A stretch of 17,063 nt of DNA. It comes from an uncultured Bacteroidales bacterium. GTDB taxonomy: Bacteria > Bacteroidota > Bacteroidia > Bacteroidales > UBA932. The position numbers were made by a program, and so were the translations under genes. The stretch spans positions 1 to 17,063 of the forward strand of contig CAMOIZ010000011.1 of NCBI GenBank assembly GCA_946616385.1. The letters are read 5' to 3'. Below, piece after piece: positions 1 to 7,323 of this stretch. Within the stretch, counting starts at the first letter, position 1. Each line of letters begins with the position of its first letter. The notes beneath the pieces were generated by a model. That model saw nothing but the letters and a program-made list of their open reading frames with translations. It was not told the DNA's origin and searched no databases.

Positions 1-7
1 TTGTTGT

Positions 8-61
8 TAGATTCTTCACTTCGTTCAGAATGACAGCGTGGATTCAGAATGACAGTGGGGA
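8..61 (-). repeat. Dispersed palindromic repeat with a 19-bp tandem duplication of one end
   Basis: Read on the minus strand, this stretch holds TGTCATTCTGAACGAAG followed by TGAAGAATCTA (8-35), with ATTCT and AGAAT arms (11-15 and 27-31) able to form a small hairpin. On the plus strand a 19-bp unit starting TTCAGAATGACAG is repeated head to tail (24-42 and 43-61) with two mismatches. The second unit ends at the stop codon of the peptidase gene. The TGTCATTCTGA and GAATCTA ends are shared with the element at 6193-6230, so this is a dispersed family in this genome. It is probably a REP-like, non-autonomous intergenic repeat. It could affect 3'-end formation of the operon, but there is no U-tract typical of a terminator. 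Confidence 0.7.
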
Positions 62-2083
62 TTAAATCAATCCGCGTCCCACAAGGAAGGCGTGCGAGTC
101 GGGCTCGCGGCCTGCGAACTCGACATAGAGCTTCATGGGATCTTCGCTGCCGCCACGCTCCAGGAAGGTCTCCTTGAACTTCTTCGCGAGGGCAAGGTCG
201 AAGGGCCCTTCCGGCGAAGCCTCGAAGATACTGAAGGCATCCTTGTCAAGCACCTCGCTCCAGAGGTAGCCGTAATAACCGGTGTTGTAGCCGCTGGAGA
301 AAATATGATTGAAGTAGGTGGTGCGGTAGCGGTAGGTGATCTCGGGGTTAAGGCCGATGGACTTTGCCAGCTGCTCTTCGAAGCCGTCGATGAACGCCGT
401 TGCGCTCTCGGTAGAGTTGATGTCGGCGGGGATATCAGCGAGTTCATGCCACTTGAGGTCCAGGATTGAAGCCGCGCAAAGTTCGGTTGTCATGAAACCC
501 TGGTTGAACTTGAGGGAGTTGTTGATCTTCTCCACGAGCGCTGCGGGGATGGTCTCGTTCCTGTCGTTGTGGGCGTACTTTGCAAGCAGTTCGGGCTGGA
601 AGGCCCAGTTCTCGTTGAACTGGCTGAACATCTCCACGAAGTCGCGGGTGACTGCGGTGCCGCTCACGGAAGGGTAATGACACTTGGTCAGGAGCCCGTG
701 CAGCGCGTGTCCGAATTCGTGGAAGACGGTCTGCACCTGGTCGACGTTCATGTACTCCGCAAGGTTGCCCACGTTCACGATTATCGGACGTACGTCATTG
801 CCCTCGGCGTCCACGTACTGCTCACGGATGTTGTTCATCCAGGCGCCGCCACGCTTGCTGTCGCGGGGGAGGTAGTCGGTGGTGAAGATTCCTATCAGGG
901 AGCCGTCGTCGGCAGTGACCTTCCAGGTCGTCACGCAGTCGGGGTTATATGAAGGCACTCCTTCGAGCTTCTCCATGTTCACTCCGTACAACTGCTTGGC
1001 GCACAGGAAAATGCCGTTGCGCACGGAATCCATCTGGAAGTAGGGCTTCACCTCCTCGTCGTCGAGGTCGTATTTGAGTTTGCGCACCTTCTCGGCATAG
1101 TACCACCAGTCCCAGGGCTCGATCTTGGATCCGGCAGGGAGGATGCCAGCGGCGATGTCTTCGTCCATCACCTTCTGCATGTCGGCGATTTCTTCGCGGG
1201 CCTTGGCGGTGGACGCCTTGATGATGTCGCGAAGGAAGTTGTCGACAGTGGCAGGGGTCTTCGCCATCTTGTTGTCGAGGGTATAGGCAGCGGAGTTGGG
1301 GAATCCGAGGAGTTTCGCCTTCTCCTGGCGGAGGCGCAGCACCTCGATCACCAGCAGGGCGTTGTCGTACTCGTTGCCGTGATGGCCGCGGCTGGTGTAG
1401 GCCTCGTTGTAGGCCTTGCGGAGTTCGCGGTCGGAGGTGGTGGTCATCTTTTCGGGATAGGCGCTGACGCTGAATCCGAACTTCTCCTTGAAGGCATTGC
1501 TCTCGGCGAGGATGTTGTTGCCTATCTTCTGGGTCTTTGCCGCAATCTCGGAGTTGATCTCGCGAAGGCGCGCCTGCTGCTCTTCGGGAAGGCCTATTCC
1601 TTCGCGCTCGAAGCTCTCATAATGCTTCTTGAGCACCATCTGCTGTTCGCGCGTAAGTGCGCTCTGATCGGCATTCCAGATGGCTGCGATGCGCTCGTAG
1701 AGGGCCTTGTTGAAGGAGATGTCGGCCTCGTGGTCGCTGAGCAGGGGGATGGATTCCTCCACAACCGCATCGAGGGCGTCGCTGCGGTCGGTCTCGGCCA
1801 CATTGTAGAGCACGCCCTGCACCTTGCTGAGGATGCTTCCCGAGAGTTCGAGAGGCACTATGGTGTTCTCGAAGGTCGGAGCCTCGGCATTTGCGGTGAT
1901 GGCGTCGATTTCAGCTTTCTGCTGCTCTATGCCGGCCTTGATGGCGGGGATGTAGTCGGAAACTTTTATCTTGTCGAAAGGAGGAATTCCGTAGGGAGTA
2001 TCCCATTCCTGAAGGAAGGGGTTGGAGTTGTTACAAGCCATAAGCATTACGAGGGCTGCAAGCAGCGGGAATGTTCGTTTCAT
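62..2083 (-). CDS. dcp: M3 family peptidyl-dipeptidase (Dcp-like), lipoprotein
   Basis: Zinc metallopeptidase of family M3 (thimet oligopeptidase / Dcp group), 673 residues, close to the usual ~680 of bacterial Dcp. The family removes C-terminal dipeptides from short peptides. The zinc site is intact: HEFGH at residues 455-459 gives both His ligands and catalytic Glu456, and Glu484 in DFVEMFSQ is the expected third ligand. The N-terminal block NPFLQEWDTPYGIPPFDKI is typical of Dcp. Unlike cytosolic E. coli Dcp it begins with a lipoprotein signal peptide ending LMAC, with Cys17 lipidated. The residues after Cys17 (NNSN) are not acidic, so I infer an inner-leaflet, periplasm-facing lipoprotein. 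It is the last gene of the unit, starting 3 bp after the DUF5689 gene, so co-transcription is likely. A role in trimming peptides released from nucleoprotein is conceivable but unproven; it may be a general peptide-scavenging enzyme. Confidence 0.95.
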   Translation of the reverse strand: MKRTFPLLAALVMLMACNNSNPFLQEWDTPYGIPPFDKIKVSDYIPAIKAGIEQQKAEIDAITANAEAPTFENTIVPLELSGSILSKVQGVLYNVAETDRSDALDAVVEESIPLLSDHEADISFNKALYERIAAIWNADQSALTREQQMVLKKHYESFEREGIGLPEEQQARLREINSEIAAKTQKIGNNILAESNAFKEKFGFSVSAYPEKMTTTSDRELRKAYNEAYTSRGHHGNEYDNALLVIEVLRLRQEKAKLLGFPNSAAYTLDNKMAKTPATVDNFLRDIIKASTAKAREEIADMQKVMDEDIAAGILPAGSKIEPWDWWYYAEKVRKLKYDLDDEEVKPYFQMDSVRNGIFLCAKQLYGVNMEKLEGVPSYNPDCVTTWKVTADDGSLIGIFTTDYLPRDSKRGGAWMNNIREQYVDAEGNDVRPIIVNVGNLAEYMNVDQVQTVFHEFGHALHGLLTKCHYPSVSGTAVTRDFVEMFSQFNENWAFQPELLAKYAHNDRNETIPAALVEKINNSLKFNQGFMTTELCAASILDLKWHELADIPADINSTESATAFIDGFEEQLAKSIGLNPEITYRYRTTYFNHIFSSGYNTGYYGYLWSEVLDKDAFSIFEASPEGPFDLALAKKFKETFLERGGSEDPMKLYVEFAGREPDSHAFLVGRGLI

Positions 2084-2086
2084 GGT

Positions 2087-3280
2087 TTAGTTGATTTTGA
2101 CTGAAGGATTGTCGGCATCATCGGGAGCGGTGACCAGCGACATCTGCGCGGATCCGTCGTAGATGGTAAGGATACCGGTGATGTCTACTTTCGAGCCACC
2201 AAGGATGCGGCTGTCCAGCTTGGTATCGGCGAATTTCGCATAGCCGCTGGAACGTACCTGCACATTGGTGCTTCCCATCTTGAAGTAGTGGGAGACATAG
2301 TTTGCGGTAGCATATTTGATCATCATCTCCTTGTAGGTGATGTCGGCATCGGGGCCAAAGGCGGCGATCACGCTCTCGCCCATCTGCGAGGCGTAATCAC
2401 GGGGCTTGCTGAGAATGTCGCCATACTTTGTGGCGCCGCTGCCTACTACAGCCTTGTCGAAATTGCCTGCTTCAATGTATTCCACATATTTGGCTTTCGA
2501 CATGCTCCAGGTGTCGATTCCCCATGTTCCTGCCTCGGAAAGGAAAATACGGTTGTAAGGATTGTCCTTCTTGTGGGCGAGGATGCCGTGAGGATAGAGC
2601 AGGGCGAAGATTTCGTCGCCGTAAGTGAGACCCTTCACAGTTACTAGAGTTCCCCAGAGGTCGCCGTAGAACCCGGCTTGTATGGAAGCCGATATCTCGC
2701 TCTCGCTCACCGCCTTGGGAGCAACTGGAGAATCATAGGCACCACGGAATACATGGGTATTGATTATTTCCTGGATGTCGATATATGAAGTCTCATACTC
2801 GTTCGTGGTGGTATTGTCGGGTTCCAAGCCGAGCTGGGGCATGCCGTTGTAAGCGCCGATGCAGAGATTCTGGCACTTCACGTAAACCCACTGTCCGAGT
2901 TTGTAATCACTGTAAAGCGAAGACTTTCCGAGCTTGAGGTCGATGCCGCCGGTCTCATCCTGCAGATAGATTTCGCGGTAGAGATTGCCGGACTTGTCGT
3001 CGGAAACCACCTGGCCCTTGATCCAGACATTCTCTGTGATGGTGTGTCCGCTGGTCATCCTGTTCTCCAGGGCGGTCTTCTTCTTGTACTGCTGTTTCAT
3101 TTCTTTGATGGTCGTGAAAGAGCCGGCGAATCCATACTTCGAGAGATCTCCTTCGGTCCAGATCTTCATTTCGGCAGGTTCGTTGTCGCCGAAGGTGAAG
3201 ACGGGCTGCCATTCTTCTTTCAGACTCTGGCAGGAAACGAGGGCTGCGAAGGCAGCAAGTGCGATTAATATCTTTTTCAT
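2087..3280 (-). CDS. DUF5689-type OB-fold-like lipoprotein
   Basis: Predicted lipoprotein of 397 residues. The signal peptide ends LVSC with Cys17 lipidated, and the next residues QSLKEEW carry a Lys-Glu-Glu cluster resembling the lipoprotein export signals that send Bacteroidota lipoproteins to the cell surface. The segment from about residue 80 (VWIKGQVVSDDKSGNLYREI, then YLQDETGGIDLKLG and GQWVYVKCQNLCIGAYNGMP) has the strand pattern of the DUF5689 family, an OB-fold-like domain of unproven function common in this phylum. The C-terminal third (about 290-397) ends with a second OB-like strand set (SKVDITGILTIYDGSAQMSL). No catalytic motif is visible. The gene begins 4 bp after the TonB receptor gene, the position susD holds after susC, so I infer a receptor-associated surface binding protein, possibly for nucleic acid. 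Family call fairly sure, ligand unknown. Confidence 0.8.
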   Translation of the reverse strand: MKKILIALAAFAALVSCQSLKEEWQPVFTFGDNEPAEMKIWTEGDLSKYGFAGSFTTIKEMKQQYKKKTALENRMTSGHTITENVWIKGQVVSDDKSGNLYREIYLQDETGGIDLKLGKSSLYSDYKLGQWVYVKCQNLCIGAYNGMPQLGLEPDNTTTNEYETSYIDIQEIINTHVFRGAYDSPVAPKAVSESEISASIQAGFYGDLWGTLVTVKGLTYGDEIFALLYPHGILAHKKDNPYNRIFLSEAGTWGIDTWSMSKAKYVEYIEAGNFDKAVVGSGATKYGDILSKPRDYASQMGESVIAAFGPDADITYKEMMIKYATANYVSHYFKMGSTNVQVRSSGYAKFADTKLDSRILGGSKVDITGILTIYDGSAQMSLVTAPDDADNPSVKIN

Positions 3281-3284
3281 AAGC

Positions 3285-6182
3285 TTAGAATCTGAAATAA
3301 ACGTTCAACATGTAATTGGTTCCGGCCATGTAGAAGTACTTGGGGTCGAAACGGTAGTACTGGCTCTTGCTCACGGTGTTGTCGACCATGCGCGTCTGCT
3401 CGTAACCACCGGTCTTCACGTTCTTGTTGTTGAGAAGATTCTTGACATTGAACGAGAAGCCAAGCTGGTATTTGTAGTGGATGTACCAGCTCTTGCCGAC
3501 GGAGAAGTTCACGAGGAAGGCGGGATCGAAACGCTCCTGTGCGGTCATATACTCAAGTTCCTGCGCAGTGAGCTGGTTATCGGGACCGTATACGGCGTGA
3601 TTCGTGCGATAGAGAGGGTTCATGTCGAGATAGCTCTCTCCGAAATACTCCACGTCGGCATCGATGAACCAGTAATTGCGGTTGTAGGCAAGGCCGAGGC
3701 TGGCAGCGATCTGGGGAGTGGAAGGCACGTAGTGCTGCTTGACGGTTCCGTCGGGCAGGAGGGTGCTCTTCCAGTAAGGCACGGGGACGTTCTCCATGAC
3801 TACCTCGGCACTGTTGTCGACCGTCTGGGTCATGGTAGGATTGGATGTATACTCATAGCGTCCGGCAGCAAGCACGCCCTGTACGGAAAGGTTGGGAACC
3901 ACGTAGGTAGGAACCTTGAATCCGACCTCGACTCCCATGTTGCGCTGGTCGATGCCGTTGATGGCGAAGTTGGAGAACGCGTTCTGCAGGTCGTCGTAAG
4001 CGCTCATCACCTTGGACTGGTCCATGATGGTGGTGTAGTATGCGGTGGTGCGGATGTTGATTCCGTCGGCGGAATACTGCCAGTTCACGTCAGCCGACAT
4101 GGTCTTGATGGTCGTAATGCCGTCCATCAGGGAATTGCGTGTACGGGGTGAAAGGAACACCTGGTTGAACTTGGGGGCATCGTTGAAATACCCGACGTTG
4201 GCATATACCCGCTGGGATCCGCCGATCACGTAGTTAAGGCCGAGTTTCGCGGCGTATGTCAGGAAACTGGAAACCTTGCTCTTGCCGTAGGAAGTTACCA
4301 CGGATCCGTCCTTTTCGTAGGTTGGTTCGATGGTCACTCCGTCGACCACTATCTTCTTGCCGGTCTCGTCGAGTCCGGGGAAGAGTCCCTTGCGGAGGAG
4401 TCCCTCACGCCAGAAGCTTTCGAGGCCGATGCGGCCGCCGAGGTTGGCGCTGAAGTTGCCGAAAGTGAACTTGCCGTTCAGCCAGGCACCGTAGTTGCGC
4501 ACCTGCGCATAGTAGTCGTAGCCGTACTTGTCGCCCTTGCCTATCTTCTCGGCAGCGCCGTGCTTCATATAGTAGTTGAGATCGTTCTGAAGCTTGTACG
4601 GGGTGGCGGCGAAGTCACGCTCTGCAAAGTTGTCGATATTCACGAAGTAATCGCCTCCCAGCAGATCTGCAACCTGCTTGTAGTATTCGGTGCGGTTGAT
4701 GCGGGCATTGAGTCCGCCGGTGATGGTGGCCGCCGAGGAAGGACGGTATTTGAACGTGGCTGCAAGATTGAAGTCCTGCTGGTCGACATGGCGTTCTTCC
4801 TGAATGTATTTGGAGCGGTTCTTGCCGGTCGCGTCGGTCTGGATGCGGTTTACGTCATAGAAGCGGTCCCAATTGATATGGGTGAGTTCCGGATACATGT
4901 CGGAATGTCTCCAAACTTCGTCCGACCATCCCCTCTTGATGTCGTTGTTACGGTTCATGTCGGGGTTCGCATCGTAGAAATAACTGGGCAGGTTGCGGTA
5001 GTAGTCCGGGCGGGGATCCTGCGCGTCGTACCAGTCAAGGGCGGTGTAGCCGTTCTTGCCGAAACGGTAGAGGGCGGTGGCACTCGCATTGAACTTGTCG
5101 GAAGGAGTGTAGTCGTACTTGACGATGGCGATAGGCTCGTTGGTCTTGCGGACGCGGGCGTTGCGCACCTTGCCGTTCTGGTATCCCCAGTTGGAGTTGT
5201 ACATGTTGTCGCCTACCAGATCGTAGACTTCCTGGGTGGATGCGTTCTGCGCTCCGCGCTGACCGGGAGTGGCGAAGAACACGAATCCGAGTTTGTGCGT
5301 GTCATTGAAAACCTTGTCGGCCGCGGCATAGTATGCGAAGGAGCGATAGTAGACACCGTCGATCCAGTCGTTGCCGCCGAGACGTGCGCTCACGTTGAAG
5401 GCGAAGGCCCAGCCATTGTCCATCAGTCCGGTGGCGTAGGAGCCCATCAGCCTGAGGCGATAGAGGGTGCTGTTGGTGAGGATGCTTCCGCGGAGGCCCT
5501 TGCGTACGTTGGTGGCGTTGCCGAATATGTTGGTAACTCCGTTGTATCCGCCGAAGGCGAAATCCGACACCTCGCTGCCGTTTGTGGTTTCCTTGGAACG
5601 CATGGCCTCGTTCAGGCCGCTCCAGAGGGAGAAGGGAGAGTATCCGGTGATGGCGTCGTTCATCTTGACACCAGCGAGATACACGTCCTGGCTCTCGGAG
5701 GCATAGCCGCGGGCGCGGAAACGCACGGAACTGAAGTTGTAGCCGGCGATGTTGTTGAACACGTCGTTGCTGCCGAAGAGGATCGTCGGGTTGTCGTTGT
5801 AACCGGAATCGTCCATGTCGAAAGCCGCGAAGGAATCGTCGTCAACCTCGGCTACACGCTGGATGGCAGTGAGCGAGAGATTGAACATGTTCTTCACATA
5901 ACCGTCGTTCACGGTTACCTGCACCTGGGTTTCGAGGAAATCGGGAGCCTCGATCACGAGGGTGTACATGCCGTTTTCGAGCTCGGGAATCAGGAAGGTG
6001 CCGTCTTCTGCAGTGACGGCCGCAGCAATCTCCGACGCCCCCTGCATAAGGGTCAGTTTTGCATTTTCCACGGGCTGACGGCCGTTGCGGTTGATTACCG
6101 TACCCTTCACGCCGCCCGTAGGCTGTGCGTTCAGCGCGATGCCCGTCAGAATGGCTGTCAGAAATAGTATTATTCTTTTCAT
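3285..6182 (-). CDS. TonB-dependent outer-membrane receptor with carboxypeptidase-regulatory-like N-terminus
   Basis: Outer-membrane receptor of 965 residues. Signal peptide 1-19 (cleavage LNA/Q), then a carboxypeptidase-regulatory-like beta-sandwich at about 22-105 (GGVKGTVINRNGRQPVENAK), a plug around 130-250 (VRFRARGYASESQDVYLAGV) and a long aromatic beta-barrel ending in NYMLNVYFRF, the usual C-terminal Phe. It should import a ligand across the outer membrane using TonB/ExbBD energy. The usual TonB box after the regulatory domain is not recognisable; residues 112-130 are instead strongly acidic (EVDDDSFAAFDMDDSGYND). The EEP nuclease gene lies upstream (45-bp gap containing a repeat) and the DUF5689 lipoprotein gene downstream (4 bp). 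The substrate cannot be read from sequence; from context I infer nucleic-acid fragments or nucleotides. It is not a standard SusC because no SusD gene accompanies it. Confidence 0.9.
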   Translation of the reverse strand: MKRIILFLTAILTGIALNAQPTGGVKGTVINRNGRQPVENAKLTLMQGASEIAAAVTAEDGTFLIPELENGMYTLVIEAPDFLETQVQVTVNDGYVKNMFNLSLTAIQRVAEVDDDSFAAFDMDDSGYNDNPTILFGSNDVFNNIAGYNFSSVRFRARGYASESQDVYLAGVKMNDAITGYSPFSLWSGLNEAMRSKETTNGSEVSDFAFGGYNGVTNIFGNATNVRKGLRGSILTNSTLYRLRLMGSYATGLMDNGWAFAFNVSARLGGNDWIDGVYYRSFAYYAAADKVFNDTHKLGFVFFATPGQRGAQNASTQEVYDLVGDNMYNSNWGYQNGKVRNARVRKTNEPIAIVKYDYTPSDKFNASATALYRFGKNGYTALDWYDAQDPRPDYYRNLPSYFYDANPDMNRNNDIKRGWSDEVWRHSDMYPELTHINWDRFYDVNRIQTDATGKNRSKYIQEERHVDQQDFNLAATFKYRPSSAATITGGLNARINRTEYYKQVADLLGGDYFVNIDNFAERDFAATPYKLQNDLNYYMKHGAAEKIGKGDKYGYDYYAQVRNYGAWLNGKFTFGNFSANLGGRIGLESFWREGLLRKGLFPGLDETGKKIVVDGVTIEPTYEKDGSVVTSYGKSKVSSFLTYAAKLGLNYVIGGSQRVYANVGYFNDAPKFNQVFLSPRTRNSLMDGITTIKTMSADVNWQYSADGINIRTTAYYTTIMDQSKVMSAYDDLQNAFSNFAINGIDQRNMGVEVGFKVPTYVVPNLSVQGVLAAGRYEYTSNPTMTQTVDNSAEVVMENVPVPYWKSTLLPDGTVKQHYVPSTPQIAASLGLAYNRNYWFIDADVEYFGESYLDMNPLYRTNHAVYGPDNQLTAQELEYMTAQERFDPAFLVNFSVGKSWYIHYKYQLGFSFNVKNLLNNKNVKTGGYEQTRMVDNTVSKSQYYRFDPKYFYMAGTNYMLNVYFRF

Positions 6183-6192
6183 ATTCTATAGG

Positions 6193-6230
6193 TTGTCATT
6201 CTGAGCCGGCTGATGCCGGCGAAAAATCTA
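6193..6230 (-). repeat. Dispersed repeat with a perfect GCCGGC hairpin between two operon genes
   Basis: On the plus strand the element reads TTGTCATTCTGA, then GCCGGC-TGAT-GCCGGC (6205-6220), then GAAAAATCTA. Its ends match the element at 8-35, so both are copies of one family with different centres. The two GCCGGC arms form a six-pair GC-only stem with a four-base loop in mRNA. On the minus strand the element's TAG is the stop codon of the EEP nuclease (6228-6230), and the receptor start lies 10 bp beyond the other end. There is no U-tract after the hairpin in the operon direction, so it is more likely an mRNA-processing or stability element, or a neutral insertion, than a terminator. Confidence 0.7.
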
Positions 6231-7307
6231 TTTTTTGATGACTATATATGTCGGATAATGGTCGGAGTAGCCTCCCACGAACGCACCGTTACTGAAAGTG
6301 CGGAAAGGCGTACCTTTGTACTGGCCGCTCTGGTTGGTCATGAAGGGCTTGCTGAATACGCGGCCATAGTACTTCTTCTGCACTATTGGCTGGATCTGGA
6401 ATGTTCCCTTGGGGGCGTTGGCAATGGCATTGTTCACGAGGATGATGTCGTAGATGTTGCCGCCGCCCTGATAATAGAGCGAACTGAACCCCGCTTTGAG
6501 CATGCTGAGGAAAGGAGAGAAGAAGTCCTCGTCGGTAACTTCGCCTATCTTCTCCTTGCCGCGCATGTAGTCGGTCATGCTGACGTCAGAAGGATTGTCG
6601 TTCATGTCGCCCATCACCACGATCTTGATGCCGGGGAATTCCTTCTGGAGCTCCATTGCGCGCTGATAGATGATTTCAGCTCCGCGGGGACGAAGGTCGG
6701 CTCCCTTGCCGCCAAGGCGGGAAGGAAGGTGGGCTACGAAGAATGCGAACATTTCGCCGTCGATGGTACCGCGTGCCATGAGGACGTCACGGGTGCGGAA
6801 GTTGTCTTTCTCTTCCTGTGTCCACTCGCTCCAGTCGATACGGGAGGGCTCGAAACTGAAGGGGATGGATTCGCTGGCGACAAGTTTGAAGACCTCCGGC
6901 TTGTAGAGCAGAGCTACGTCCACGCCACGGCGGTCGGGGCCGTCGTAGTGCACGATCTGATAATTGGCCTCGGCGATTTCGGGCTGGCTCACCAGATCTT
7001 CGAGGACGTGACGGTTCTCAATCTCGGAAACACCAAGCACCGCATGCCAGACGCCGTTGTCTTCTTTCATCGCCTTGATCACGCTGGCCATGTTGTGCTG
7101 TTTCTTGATGTACTTGGCCTCAGTCCACTGGTTCTGGCCGTCGGGCAGAAACTGATAATCGTTCTTGCCCTCGTCGTGGTAGATATCGAAGAGGTTTTCG
7201 AGGTTGTAGAACCCGATGACATAACTGCGATGCTTGGCGGCGTCGGCCCTGAAGGGGGCAAGCAGCAGCAACGCGGCGAGCAGGGTGTAAAGGTATTTTT
7301 TCATCAT
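6228..7307 (-). CDS. Secreted endonuclease/exonuclease/phosphatase (EEP) family nuclease
   Basis: Member of the DNase I-like EEP superfamily, 359 residues, with an N-terminal signal peptide (1-23, cleavage ADA/A) and no lipobox, so soluble in the periplasm or outside the cell. The metal-dependent phosphodiesterase motifs appear in order: FYNLENLFD (Asn35), GVSEIEN (Glu95/Glu97), HYDGPDRRGVDVALLY (His120, Asp130), HLPSR (His193), GDMNDNPSD (Asp234, Asn236) and the terminal SDH triad (348-350). All catalytic positions look intact. The family includes DNases, RNases and phospholipid phosphatases, but the NLENLF and GPDRRGVDVA blocks are those of bacterial secreted nuclease-like members. Two ATG codons in tandem (7302-7307) could serve as start; the first is used here. 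The NUC1 nuclease gene ends 16 bp upstream. Family sure; nucleic acid as substrate is likely rather than certain. Confidence 0.92.
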   Translation of the reverse strand: MMKKYLYTLLAALLLLAPFRADAAKHRSYVIGFYNLENLFDIYHDEGKNDYQFLPDGQNQWTEAKYIKKQHNMASVIKAMKEDNGVWHAVLGVSEIENRHVLEDLVSQPEIAEANYQIVHYDGPDRRGVDVALLYKPEVFKLVASESIPFSFEPSRIDWSEWTQEEKDNFRTRDVLMARGTIDGEMFAFFVAHLPSRLGGKGADLRPRGAEIIYQRAMELQKEFPGIKIVVMGDMNDNPSDVSMTDYMRGKEKIGEVTDEDFFSPFLSMLKAGFSSLYYQGGGNIYDIILVNNAIANAPKGTFQIQPIVQKKYYGRVFSKPFMTNQSGQYKGTPFRTFSNGAFVGGYSDHYPTYIVIKK

Positions 7308-7323
7308 TGGTTATATTGTTTCG

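Noticed and set aside
8..61. Insertion sequence end
   Set aside because: No transposase frame, no terminal inverted repeats with a target duplication; better explained as a short dispersed repeat.
4560..6167. 535-codon plus-strand open frame opposite the 965-residue receptor gene
   Set aside because: Antisense shadow; low-complexity Val/Gly/Glu composition and no recognisable domain.
6205..6220. Intrinsic terminator between the EEP nuclease and the receptor gene
   Set aside because: The hairpin is strong but no U-run follows it in the direction of transcription, and the gap is only 45 bp.
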